DNA of 64,000 nt, from the NCBI RefSeq assembly GCF_042652185.1, contig NZ_JBHSIX010000002.1; one strand, 5' to 3'. A program made the translations under genes and the position numbers. The stretch is from Actinacidiphila fildesensis. Lineage in GTDB: Bacteria > Actinomycetota > Actinomycetes > Streptomycetales > Streptomycetaceae. The notes under the pieces were generated by a model, which worked only from the letters and a program-made list of their open reading frames with translations, did no database searches and was not told the DNA's origin. This document shows positions 8,890 to 17,216 of the stretch, in pieces; within the stretch, counting starts at the first letter, position 1; each line of letters begins with the position of its first letter.

Positions 8890-9309
8890 TCAGGGCTCCG
8901 GGGAGGGCAGTACCCTCAGATGACCTCTGCGGGCGACCTCCCTGGGGTCCGCCTCCCGGCCCCGGGAGCCGTTCGCGGGGCGCTCCGGCGGGCGGACCGC
9001 CTCGCGCACCGCGTTGGCGAGCGCTTCGAGATCGTCACCGCTGGGGAGGACGGGACCGCTGTCCACGGCGAGCCGGACGACCTCCCAGCCGCGCGGGGCG
9101 GTGAGGCGCTCGGAGTGCTCGTGGCAGAGGTCGTAGCAGTGCGGCTCGGCGTAGGTCGCGAGCGGGCCGAGTACGGCGGTCGAGTCCGCATAGACGTACG
9201 TCAGCGTCGCGACGGCGGGTCGGCCGCAAGCGGTCCGCGAACAGCGACGTACAGGGCTCACGACGTTGGACGCTACCGCACTCTTGAGCGGGCCGCGACG
9301 ACTCTCCAT
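8890..9309 (-). CDS. DUF3499 family cysteine-rich protein
   Basis: Actinobacterial protein of unknown function, 139 residues. The start ATG 9309 (MESRRGPLKSAVASNVV) is preceded by GGTGAGG; the frame stays open upstream, but that region is arginine-rich and not conserved-looking. Visible features are a putative metal site made of RRCSRTACGRPAVATLTY and HCYDLCHEHSERLTAPRGWEVV, which is the DUF3499 signature, then a variable charged tail (RGREADPREVARRGHLRVLP). It is the first gene of the minus-strand manB cluster and diverges from the zincin-like gene. I recognise the family but no function is established. Confidence 0.85.
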   Translation of the reverse strand: MESRRGPLKSAVASNVVSPVRRCSRTACGRPAVATLTYVYADSTAVLGPLATYAEPHCYDLCHEHSERLTAPRGWEVVRLAVDSGPVLPSGDDLEALANAVREAVRPPERPANGSRGREADPREVARRGHLRVLPSPEP

Positions 9310-9624
9310 GACCTCACCCTGTCGTGTCGTCCCGGTTCGCCGGGAACGCCTGATAACCGTGATCACGGGCTGACCTGCGGGGAGAGGCCTGCGGGAAGGT
9401 TTCCTCCCGGCGATCCGCCCCTGGCCCGGCCCTCGCTCGGCCCAGGCACGGCCCAGGCACGGCCCGGATGCAGCTCCGCCTCCACTCCTCGCCCGGCCCC
9501 GCCTCGCCACGGTGGACACTCCCGGACCGCGTGTCATGCGGCGCCCCGTGAGAGCCGCGGCGGATGGCGCGCCACCTGGCGTCCGCGGTGTACCGGGGCC
9601 CCGGGAGGACTAGGCTCAAAGGCG
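9310..9624. promoter_or_regulatory. Divergent DUF3499/zincin intergenic region
   Basis: A 315-bp spacer with promoters for both sides. On the plus side TAGGCT (9611-9616) ends eight bases before the ATG at 9625, the spacing of a leaderless start. On the minus side a perfect 12-bp palindrome CCGTGATCACGG (9357-9368) lies about 48 bases upstream of the DUF3499 start and is a candidate operator. A short tandem repeat of GGCCCAGGCAC (two units, near 9440) has no obvious role. Confidence 0.45.
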
Positions 9625-10086
9625 ATGGACAGCCCCGTACCTCCCTCTCCAGACCCCCGTCCGCGTCGTCGCGACCGCCATGGCCGCGGCATGCGCGGAC
9701 CCATCGCGCCCCCGCAGGTGCCGCTCGCGCTCACGCGCGCCGACGCCTTCGACGATCTCGTACGGGACGCCGCCGACCGGCTGGAGAGGCGCTGGCCGCA
9801 GCTGGCCGACGTCGAGTTCGCCGTGCAGGAGGTGCCGCTCGTCTCCGACGAGGGGAAGCCGGCGACGCCGGACGACTCCGCCGACGGCAGTGTGCCGCTC
9901 GGCCGGCTGATCAGCGGCCGCAAGGACGCACCGAACCGCATCGTGGTCTACCGCCGCCCGGTGGAGATCCGGGCCAAGAGCCACGACGAGCGGGCGATGC
10001 TCGTGCACGAGGTCGTCGTCGAGCAGGTGGCCGAGCTGCTGGGACTCTCCCCGGAGAACGTGGACCCCAAGTACGGGCAGGAATAG
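9625..10086 (+). CDS. Zincin-like metallopeptidase family protein, incomplete motif
   Basis: 153-residue protein of the zincin-like metallopeptidase type family. ATG 9625 is chosen because a -10-like TAGGCT ends eight bases before it; a start at the internal Met near residue 23 is possible. The N-terminus is Arg-rich (DPRPRRRDRHGRGMRG). The conserved part runs from PLALTRADAFDDLVRDAADRLE through PNRIVVYRRPVEIRA to a C-terminal helix HEVVVEQVAELLGLSPENVDP. Family members usually carry HExxH; here His128-Glu129 are present but the second His position (132) is Val. Peptidase activity is therefore doubtful, although this variant may be normal in streptomycetes. Confidence 0.75.
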   Translation: MDSPVPPSPDPRPRRRDRHGRGMRGPIAPPQVPLALTRADAFDDLVRDAADRLERRWPQLADVEFAVQEVPLVSDEGKPATPDDSADGSVPLGRLISGRKDAPNRIVVYRRPVEIRAKSHDERAMLVHEVVVEQVAELLGLSPENVDPKYGQE

Positions 10087-10088
10087 GC

Positions 10089-10112
10089 CCGGCCGGGCAC
10101 GTGCCCGGCCGG
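10089..10112. terminator. Bidirectional terminator-like palindrome
   Basis: Perfect 24-bp palindrome (arms CCGGCCGGGCAC) between the convergent ends of the zincin-like gene and the DUF5719 gene. It can form a stem in either transcript; there is no U-tract, as is usual in Streptomyces. Confidence 0.6.
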
Positions 10113-10154
10113 ACAGCCCCTGAGCGTCAGCGTTCGACGAGCATCCGGGGATCG

Positions 10155-11627
10155 TCAGTCGTCGAGGATCGTCAGGTCCGGCTGGACCTTCGGGACCACG
10201 ACCGTGCCCCGGTCGTCCGGCATCGGCTGGATGGTGAACATCGGGATGCCGTTGAGCGGCAGCGACAGCATGCGCGAGGCGTAGACCGGTCCGCCGGAGA
10301 CCGGCTCGACGGTCACCGCGAAGGCGCCCTTGCCCGACGAGGGCGCGGGCGGCTCGATCGCCAGGGTGGTGCCGGCCTTGATGGTGACGTTCTTGCTGAC
10401 CGGTGCTCCGCCGTCGGTGGCCGCCGAGGTGGTGACCTTCACGACGGCCTCCTTGTCCGGTGCGACCAGGGACAGCGTCGACGCCTTGATCCGGTTGTCG
10501 GCGACGGTGGCCCGTTCGTCGATCTTCGGGGTGGCCGGCAGGAAGGCCGTCTCCTGCTTGGCACCGGTGCCGCGGGTGACGCGCAGGGCGGCGACGATCG
10601 GCGCGGCCGCGTGCGCGTCGCTCGCGGTCAGCAGCAGGGATCCGGCCTCGCCCTTGGTGACGTCCCCGAGCTCGATCGTGGTCGTCATACCGCTCTTGAC
10701 GTGCAGCGTCTCGTGTCCGGCCGGGGTGATCGAGCCGGTCGGGGCGGCGAGCCGCACTTTCAGGTCCGCGTCGTCCTGGCCGGTGGCGTACGCGACGAGC
10801 TGCACGGACGTGGCGTCGGCGGGGATGCCGGGGAAGACCAGGCTCGGGGCCGGATCCGCGGCGGCGGGCAGCCAGTCCGCGCCGGCCTTGCCGTCCACGG
10901 CCTGGACGGCCGCGCCGACCCGGCCGCTGCGGACGGTGACATGCACGGTCAGGTCCGGGACCTTCTCCGTGATGAGGGTGGAGAGCAGGATCGACGTGCT
11001 GCCCGGCGACGGGACGGAGACCCCGTCGCCGGTCGTGGCCTTCAGCGCGCCGTCCTTGCCGAACAGTTCGACGTCGACGACGGCGTCCAGGGCGTCGGGG
11101 TTCACCAGGTGCAGGAAGTCCTGGCGGTCGGCGGCGGTGCTCGCCGCCGGGAACCAGAACTCGCTGTCCGGGGCCACGCAGGACGTGCCGAGCACGGCAC
11201 GGCCGGGACCCGCGCCGACCACGGTGGTCTGCTGAACGCTCCAGCCGGGCGCCAGACCGCCTTCGGCGGTGCCGATCAGCGCCGGGCTGTCGGCCTTCTC
11301 CACCTTGGCCGTGACGGGCACACCCGGCTCCGTGAGCGGAGCGAGCGGCTTGGCCTTGGCGCTCGCGTCTCCGGTGGCGGGCAGCAGCCGGGCGGTGCCC
11401 TGCTTGCCCGTCTGGGCGCCCTTGGGCGTGAACGAGGTGTACGTGGTGGACGCCAGCTCGGAGGCCGACGGCGCCGGGCAGACGAGCGCCGACCGCTGCA
11501 CGGGCTGCCGGGCGGCGGAGCCCACGGGCGCGGCGGCCGGGTCGCCGGCTCCGGTGAGCACGGCCGCGCCGGTGAGGGCGGCGAGTGCTGCGGTCGCTCC
11601 CGCCAGGGAGATGATGCTGCGGTTCAC
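10155..11627 (-). CDS. Exported DUF5719 family protein
   Basis: Predicted secreted or membrane-tethered protein of 490 residues. It starts at GTG 11627, preceded by GAGGTG. The N-terminus has a signal-type hydrophobic stretch (ISLAGATAALAALTGAAVLTG, about 5-25). The rest is rich in Ala, Thr, Val and Gly with beta-strand-like segments and no catalytic motif that I recognise, matching actinobacterial DUF5719. A single Cys pair (C49 region, C129 region) may form a disulfide. It follows the giant glycosyltransferase by 128 bp on the same strand, so the two are probably one operon and may act together at the cell envelope. Function unknown. Confidence 0.8.
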   Translation of the reverse strand: MNRSIISLAGATAALAALTGAAVLTGAGDPAAAPVGSAARQPVQRSALVCPAPSASELASTTYTSFTPKGAQTGKQGTARLLPATGDASAKAKPLAPLTEPGVPVTAKVEKADSPALIGTAEGGLAPGWSVQQTTVVGAGPGRAVLGTSCVAPDSEFWFPAASTAADRQDFLHLVNPDALDAVVDVELFGKDGALKATTGDGVSVPSPGSTSILLSTLITEKVPDLTVHVTVRSGRVGAAVQAVDGKAGADWLPAAADPAPSLVFPGIPADATSVQLVAYATGQDDADLKVRLAAPTGSITPAGHETLHVKSGMTTTIELGDVTKGEAGSLLLTASDAHAAAPIVAALRVTRGTGAKQETAFLPATPKIDERATVADNRIKASTLSLVAPDKEAVVKVTTSAATDGGAPVSKNVTIKAGTTLAIEPPAPSSGKGAFAVTVEPVSGGPVYASRMLSLPLNGIPMFTIQPMPDDRGTVVVPKVQPDLTILDD

Positions 11628-11755
11628 TGACTTTCACCTCGCGGTGTTGCCCGGGGCCGGCCGGTCGGCCTGGTCACGGCCGGCGTGACGTGCGTGACGT
11701 ACCTGGTGTGGGGGACCCGGCGGACGGGTGCTTCGGTGCCGCCGGGTCACGGTGC

Positions 11756-14700
11756 TCAGGGCTGCCGGCTGCCCCCGTCGCGGTGCTGGTCGCCGTCGGT
11801 GTAGTACCCGTTGCCGTCGTCGTCCTGCCGGTACGGGTCGTAGGCCGGCGGCGGCTGCTGGCCGTAGGTGTACGGATCGGCGTAGCCGCCGTTGTTCTGG
11901 TCGTAGCCGCCGTTCTGGTTCTGCTGCTGGCCGTAGCCGTTGTTCTGCTGGTCGTAGCCGCTGTTCTGGTCGTAGCCGCCGGGGTCCGCGGGGGCGGCGT
12001 ACTGGTAGCCGTCCCACTGCCGGCCGTACGGATCCTGTTGCGGGACGGCGGCGTACGGGTCGCCGCCCGGGTCGACCGGTTCGGGCGCCGCGTACGGGTC
12101 GTACTGGTCCGGGATCGCCGCGGCCGGGGATTCGGCCGGGGCCGTCCCGTCCGGGTCGCTCCCGTCGTCGGGGCCCGCCACGGCGGCGGCCTCGGCGTCC
12201 GCGGCGGCCTGGAGGCGGCGGGCGCGCCGGCCCTCGCCGGACGCCTGCGCCGGGATCCCGGAGGCGGACATGTCCGCGGCGACCGCTTCCTGCTCCGGCA
12301 GGTCGTCGTCGATCTGCCGGCGGCGGCCGGGCAGCGCCAGGACGACCACCACGAGCAGGAGGAAGCCCTGCGCCCACAGCCAGCCGGTGTGGGTGACCGG
12401 GTCCTGGTACGTGACGTCGAGCCGGCCGCCGTCCGTGGGCAGTTCGAAGCCCTGCGCCCACTCGTCGACCTTGGTGGCCTTGAGCGGCCGGCCGTCGAGG
12501 GTCGCCTGCCAGCCGGCGGAGGCCGCGTCGGCGAGGCGCAGGACGCGTCCCGCGCCGCCGGCCGGGATCTTGGCGTGCGCCTCGACCCGCCAGGCCGGGA
12601 CGGGCACCGGCGGTGCGTCCTTGCTGACGATGGCCATCCGGGACACGGCGGTGTCGACGCGCCACAGGGCGCTGCCGTCGGCCTGGCTGACGCGCGTCAG
12701 GCCCGGGGTGCTGTCGAGCACTCGGCCCATCTCGCGCGGGGCGCCGGGCTGTACGAGGACGTAGCGGACGGCGTAGCCGGTGAGGCGGGTCGCCTGGTCG
12801 GCGCCGGAGCCTGCCACGAGGTTGGCGACAGTGTCGTCCAGGCGGCTGTCGTGGCCCGCCTCGGCGGCGAGCTCCGCGTCGCCCAGCCGCGCGCCGGCGC
12901 CACGGACCAGGACGTACGAGACGCCCGTCGGCTTGCCGTCGAGCACCAGGGTGCGGGCCTGGTCGCTGCTGCTGCTCTCCTCCGCGACGAACGCGGGGAC
13001 CTGCACCGGGTCATGGCGCTTGAGCGGTCCGTTGGCGCCGTCCGAGACCCAGGTGAAGGCGGCCAGCAGCGGAGCCGCGGCGGCGGCCAGGGCGATCAGC
13101 GCTGCGACGGGCTGCCGCCAGCCGAAGCCCTTGGCGGCGATGCGGTCCTTGGCGCCCTCGGCGCCGATCGCGGCGGCCGACAGCAGCGCGAGGCCGTAGA
13201 CGAGGGTGGCGGGGCCGGCCCACGCCTCGCCGTTCTCCAGGATGGCGAAGAGCAGTCCGGTCAGCGCGACCGCCCAGGCGGTGAGGACCGCCAGCCGGCG
13301 TTCGGAGCGCATCAGGGCGGCGAGCGCGGCCAGGACGAGGCCGATGAGCAGCAGTCCGCCGGAGCCGTTCGGCCCGCCGGGGCTGATCATCAGCAGGTCG
13401 ACGGCGGAGGCGGCCTTGATGCCGTAGGGCAGGCCGGCCTCATGCAGGAAGCGTCCGGGGTGCGTGAGCAGCGACAGCGACCAGGGCGCGAGGAGGACGA
13501 CCGGGGTGACGATCAGCGCCGCGAAGCGCAGCAGGTGCGGAACGAGCAGCCGCTGTTGGCCGCTCACCACGCGCAGCGCGAGCACTCCCGCGCACAGCAC
13601 CAGGGCGACCGGCCAGACGAGCGGGGTGAACGCGGTCGTGAAGGTGAGCATCAGGGCGAGTGCCCAGGTGGCGCGCCAGCTGGGCCGGGCGCCGCGCTCG
13701 ATGGCGCCGTGGGTCAGCTGCAGTCCGGCGGTGGCGATCGCGGTGCGGGCCATCAGCGGCAGCAGGATCGCGAGGACCGCGGTGCCGATCCGGCCGCCGG
13801 CCAGCGCTCCGGTGGCGGCGGGCAGGAACGCGTAGGCGACGCTGGCCCAGGCGCGCAGCAGGCGGGACTCGACCAGCGGCCGGGACGCGAAGTACGCGGT
13901 GACGCCGGCCAGCGGGACGGAGGCGACCAGCAGCACCGTCAGGGTGAGCCCGGTGCTGCCGAACAGGATGGTCGAGAAGAGCGCCAGGACCGCGAGGTAG
14001 GGCGGGGCGGGCTGGGTGCCGCCGGTGCCCAGGGCGTGCCAGGCACCGCTGTACGAGGCCCAGAGGTCGGAGGCGCCGGGGGCGGCGGGCAGCAGTGCGC
14101 CGCCGAGCAGCGAGCCGGAGCCGAGCAGCGAGCGGCAGGCGGCCAGCGAGACGAGCAGCAGTACGGCGAAGAGCATCGGTCCCGGTTTGCGGGCGATGCG
14201 CTTGAGCCGGGCGAACTGCTCGACCTCGATGTACTCGCCGTCCTCGTCGCCGGGCCCGGACTCGATGCCGCCGCCGTGCCGGCCGGCGGCCGCGGCCGCG
14301 GCCTCGGTGCGTCCGGAGAAGTTGCTGACGACCTGGTCGACGGTGGCCCGCACGGTCGCGCCCGGCGGTGGGAAGAGCGGCCGCAGTTCGGACGGCGGGA
14401 CGGCGCCCTGGCCGCGGCGGCGGCGCGCGCCGAGCACCCGGCCGGGGCGCACCAGTACGCGCAGCAGCCCGACGATCTCGTCGACGGCCTGTACCGGCAC
14501 CTTGCCGACGAGGTAGGCGAGCGTGCGCAGCAGGGTGCCGAGGACGATCCGCAGCATCACGTAGGGCAGCAGCGGACCGCGGGTGTTGGCCAGCAGCGTG
14601 TAGACGGCGCCGGCCTTGTCGACACGGTGCGGGTTGACGGCGGAGCGGCCGGCGCAGTCCACCGGGCGGCGTTCGCGGGAGGCTGCCTCGGCATGCCGCA

Positions 14701-15502
14701 TCACGGCGTCCGGGGCGACCAGGACGGTGTGGCCGGCGGCCTGGGCGCGCCAGCAGAAGTCGACGTCGTCACGCATGAGCGGCACATGGCGGTCGAAGCC
14801 GCCGAGCTCGTCCCACACGTCCCGGCGGACCAGCATGCCGGCGCTGGACACGGACAGGACCTGACGGATCTGGTCGTGCTGTCCCTGGTCCTGCTCGCGG
14901 CGTTCCAGCCCGGTCCAGCGGCGGCCGCTGCGGGCGATGCTGACCCCGACCTCCAGCAGCTGCCGGGCGTCGTACCAGCTGAGCAGCTTGGGGCCGATGA
15001 CCGCCGCGGAGGGCGAGGAGTCGGCGGTGCGCAGCAGGGCGGCCAGCGCGCCGGGTTCCGGCTCGCAGTCGTCGTGCAGCAGCCAGAGCCATTCGACCGG
15101 CTCGCCGTGCGGGTGGTCGGGCTCGTCGTACGCGTCGTCGTTCCAGCTGCGGCTGACGGGGTCCCATCCGCTGGCGCGCTGGAGATAGGGCAGCTGCTCG
15201 GCGGTGAGCCGGCCGGCGGCGCGGGCCGCCTCGTCCACGGCCGCGCCGAAGCTGGTGCGGCGGGCGAGGTGGAGCACCCGCTGGGCACCGAGGGAGCCGG
15301 CGAGGAGCTGGGCGGATTCGTCGGCGCTGCCGGTGTCGGCCGCGATGACGTCCTGGACCGGACGGTCCTGGGCAAGGAGGCCCGAGAGCGCGTTGGGCAG
15401 CCACCGGGCACCGTCGTGCGCGACGAGCACGGCGGTGACGACATGGCGCGGCAACTCTGGGGCGGCCGGGAAAAAGGCCGACGCTTGGCTGTTCACGGAC
15501 AT
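11756..15502 (-). CDS. Large membrane glycosyltransferase, family 2 N-domain
   Basis: Multi-domain membrane protein of 1248 residues. The start ATG 15502 (MSVNSQASAFFPAAPELP) is chosen because the frame upstream looks non-conserved; no strong ribosome site is seen. Residues 20-330 form a GT-A family 2 domain (HVVTAVLVAHDGARWLPNAL, IAADTGSADES, LLHDDCEPEPGALAAL, RDDVDFCWRAQ). About a dozen hydrophobic helices follow (about 440-830), then a large exported beta-rich region with a juxtamembrane segment (WLWAQGFLLLVVVVLALPGRR). The C-terminus (about 1145-1235) is a Tyr/Gln/Asn/Gly/Pro-rich low-complexity tail. It probably glycosylates a lipid-linked or wall polymer. The acceptor is unknown. It lies downstream of whiB and upstream of the DUF5719 gene. 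Confidence 0.85.
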   Translation of the reverse strand: MSVNSQASAFFPAAPELPRHVVTAVLVAHDGARWLPNALSGLLAQDRPVQDVIAADTGSADESAQLLAGSLGAQRVLHLARRTSFGAAVDEAARAAGRLTAEQLPYLQRASGWDPVSRSWNDDAYDEPDHPHGEPVEWLWLLHDDCEPEPGALAALLRTADSSPSAAVIGPKLLSWYDARQLLEVGVSIARSGRRWTGLERREQDQGQHDQIRQVLSVSSAGMLVRRDVWDELGGFDRHVPLMRDDVDFCWRAQAAGHTVLVAPDAVMRHAEAASRERRPVDCAGRSAVNPHRVDKAGAVYTLLANTRGPLLPYVMLRIVLGTLLRTLAYLVGKVPVQAVDEIVGLLRVLVRPGRVLGARRRRGQGAVPPSELRPLFPPPGATVRATVDQVVSNFSGRTEAAAAAAGRHGGGIESGPGDEDGEYIEVEQFARLKRIARKPGPMLFAVLLLVSLAACRSLLGSGSLLGGALLPAAPGASDLWASYSGAWHALGTGGTQPAPPYLAVLALFSTILFGSTGLTLTVLLVASVPLAGVTAYFASRPLVESRLLRAWASVAYAFLPAATGALAGGRIGTAVLAILLPLMARTAIATAGLQLTHGAIERGARPSWRATWALALMLTFTTAFTPLVWPVALVLCAGVLALRVVSGQQRLLVPHLLRFAALIVTPVVLLAPWSLSLLTHPGRFLHEAGLPYGIKAASAVDLLMISPGGPNGSGGLLLIGLVLAALAALMRSERRLAVLTAWAVALTGLLFAILENGEAWAGPATLVYGLALLSAAAIGAEGAKDRIAAKGFGWRQPVAALIALAAAAAPLLAAFTWVSDGANGPLKRHDPVQVPAFVAEESSSSDQARTLVLDGKPTGVSYVLVRGAGARLGDAELAAEAGHDSRLDDTVANLVAGSGADQATRLTGYAVRYVLVQPGAPREMGRVLDSTPGLTRVSQADGSALWRVDTAVSRMAIVSKDAPPVPVPAWRVEAHAKIPAGGAGRVLRLADAASAGWQATLDGRPLKATKVDEWAQGFELPTDGGRLDVTYQDPVTHTGWLWAQGFLLLVVVVLALPGRRRQIDDDLPEQEAVAADMSASGIPAQASGEGRRARRLQAAADAEAAAVAGPDDGSDPDGTAPAESPAAAIPDQYDPYAAPEPVDPGGDPYAAVPQQDPYGRQWDGYQYAAPADPGGYDQNSGYDQQNNGYGQQQNQNGGYDQNNGGYADPYTYGQQPPPAYDPYRQDDDGNGYYTDGDQHRDGGSRQP

Positions 15503-15669
15503 CCGGTTCGGGCCCCGGTTCGCTGGACTGCGGTGGACGCTGTGACCACTGGGGTCGACGGCGCGCCTCGGACGGGCCCCCACACTAACGGCTCACGCCC
15601 CCGGCCCTTCCCGGCGCCTGTGGATAACTGCCGGTACACCGCTGCGGGACACCGCAACCGGACACAACA

Positions 15670-15710
15670 ACGGCCCGCCTCCCGGCGGATGAGACCGGGA
15701 GGCGGGCCGT
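15670..15710 (-). terminator. Terminator of whiB
   Basis: Inverted repeat with perfect 16-bp arms (ACGGCCCGCCTCCCGG) and a nine-base loop, just after the whiB stop codon in the direction of transcription. It separates whiB from the glycosyltransferase gene. Confidence 0.8.
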
Positions 15711-15735
15711 GCGAACCCTGTGCGGTGGGCGGGTC

Positions 15736-15999
15736 TCAGACCACGCCCTTCTTGAGACGTCGTCGTTCGCGTTCCGACAGTCCGCCCCAGATTCCGAAGC
15801 GTTCGTCGTTGGCGAGTGCGTAGTCGAGGCAGTCGGAGCGGACTTCGCAGGCGAGACAGACCTTTTTCGCCTCGCGAGTGGATCCGCCCTTTTCGGGGAA
15901 GAACGATTCGGGATCGGTCTGCGCACACAGCGCGCGCTCCTGCCACCCGAGTTCCTCGTCAGCCTCCTCGGCCAGCAGAAGCTGGAACTGCTCGGTCAT
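15736..15999 (-). CDS. whiB: WhiB sporulation transcription factor
   Basis: 87-residue iron-sulfur DNA-binding regulator. The length and sequence agree with S. coelicolor WhiB as I remember it (GWQERALCAQTDPESFFPEKGGSTREAKKV). The four cluster-binding cysteines are at about 25, 48, 51 and 57 (CxxC spacing between 48 and 51), followed by the GIWGG turn (69-73) and the basic tail SERERRRLKKGVV that contacts DNA. WhiB acts together with WhiA to switch aerial hyphae to sporulation septation. ATG 15999 is the only start that yields the conserved N-terminus. A long AT-richer spacer lies upstream, consistent with complex developmental control, and a terminator lies downstream. Confidence 0.96.
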   Translation of the reverse strand: MTEQFQLLLAEEADEELGWQERALCAQTDPESFFPEKGGSTREAKKVCLACEVRSDCLDYALANDERFGIWGGLSERERRRLKKGVV

Positions 16000-16668
16000 G
16001 CGCGCCCCTCGTCTGTCTTTGCTTCCCCGTGATGTTGCCGTTACCAGTAGCGGCTGAACGACACGAGTGAAATTACAAGTGTGCCGATACGGGCCAGTCA
16101 AGCCGAGATCTGCTATTGGGTCCGTTATTCACTCCGCTGAACCAAGGGTTGGCAGAAAGTGTGGAAATCATCCCAAACGCCAGCATCTGTCAACCCTGCT
16201 CCAGTTGATCCACCGTGATCCACTGGCCGCACCTCGTCAGACGTCGCAGCGCCTGGCCACGTTCCGCCTCGCGGAATGAAGCGTTGTGGATCACAATCCG
16301 GCCACGGGGTCGCGGCGGCGCCGAGAAGGACGACGCTCCCATGTGCGGTTGCTGCGCCACCTATCCGCACATCTCTCCGCACAAACCTTTCACCACCCCG
16401 CTCGACCGGTTCAGGTGAAAGATTTCCGACATAACGGACAAGAGGTTGACAAGCCGTCCCAGAGACCGGTCTCCTATACCCATGCCAGCAGTGACCCATG
16501 CGCCCTTCCGGACTCGCCGTCGCGAGTCCCACCGCGCTGTGCCGGTCCGCTGTCGCCGTTCCTGTTGTTGCCGCTGAGTCCTGATTCCTGGACCACTGAG
16601 CGCTCGCTTCTGATCGCTCGGTGTCGCGTCCGCCGCCCTCCGCAGCTTCCGGCAAGGAACCTCCGCAC
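16000..16668. promoter_or_regulatory. Long whiB/cysteine dioxygenase regulatory spacer
   Basis: A 669-bp non-coding stretch, less G+C rich than its surroundings, between divergent whiB and the cysteine dioxygenase gene. TGATCCAC occurs as a direct repeat exactly 10 bp apart (16206-16213, 16216-16223), with an inverted copy at 16286-16293. A GAGACCGGTCTC palindrome (16462-16473) follows a TTGACA hexamer (16446-16451) on the dioxygenase side. GACAC, the WhiA core motif, occurs near 16060. These are candidate operators only. Confidence 0.45.
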
Positions 16669-17190
16669 ATGTACAGCGATGTCTCGATCGCCGGCGACCC
16701 GCTCGCCCTCCCCCACCTGCTTCCCCCGGTGCCCCAGCACCCCAGCACCGTCGCCGAGTTCGCCGGCCTGGCCCGTTCCATCGCGGCCGACCGCGCCCGG
16801 TGGGCGCCGCTGGTCCGCTACGACGCCACCACGCGCTGGTACGCCCGGCTGCAGACCGGCCCCGGCTACGAGGTGTGGCTGCTCAGCTGGGTACCCGGGC
16901 AGAGCAGCGGGCTGCACGACCACGGCCGCTCCTCCGGTGTGCTCACCGTCCTGCAGGGCGAGCTGACCGAGCGCGCGCTGTCCGCCGGCTCGGGCGAGGT
17001 CCGGCGCACCCTGGTGCCGGGCGGCCAGCGCACCTTCGCGCCCGGCTACCTCCACGAGGTCGTCAACGACTCCCTGGAACCGGCCGTCAGCCTGCACGTC
17101 TACTTCCCCGGCCTCACCGAGATGACCCCCTACGCCGCCTGCACCGCGCCCTCCGCGCAGGAGCCGGCGCAGGAGTCCGTGCGGGGCTGA
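16669..17190 (+). CDS. Cysteine dioxygenase family cupin protein
   Basis: Mononuclear-iron thiol dioxygenase, expected to oxidise cysteine (or a related thiol) to the sulfinate. ATG 16669 is chosen because AAGGAA precedes it; an upstream GTG at 16621 has no ribosome site. The 173-residue protein has the cupin iron site GLHDHGRSSGVLTVLQGELTE (His83, His85) and the third ligand in FAPGYLHEVVND (His129), the typical 2-plus-1 histidine arrangement, with WVPGQSSG preceding. It diverges from whiB and lies 26 bp upstream of fbiA, which seems to have its own start signals. Substrate preference between cysteine and 3-mercaptopropionate cannot be told from sequence reading. Confidence 0.9.
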   Translation: MYSDVSIAGDPLALPHLLPPVPQHPSTVAEFAGLARSIAADRARWAPLVRYDATTRWYARLQTGPGYEVWLLSWVPGQSSGLHDHGRSSGVLTVLQGELTERALSAGSGEVRRTLVPGGQRTFAPGYLHEVVNDSLEPAVSLHVYFPGLTEMTPYAACTAPSAQEPAQESVRG

Positions 17191-17216
17191 CGGACCGGGC
17201 TGACAGACTGTCCCCC

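Noticed and set aside
11756..15502. Fused separate genes caused by a sequencing error
   Set aside because: The frame is open throughout with uniform codon use, and the domain order (GT2, membrane, exported, tail) is consistent with one protein.
15619..15627. DnaA box (TTATCCACA on the minus strand) near the glycosyltransferase start
   Set aside because: A single box outside any AT-rich or clustered context; Streptomyces origins use many TTGTCCACA-like boxes, so this is most likely chance.
16050..16145. BldD operator before whiB
   Set aside because: Partial matches only (for example TCACTCCGCTGAA); the second half-site does not fit the known palindrome, so it is not called.
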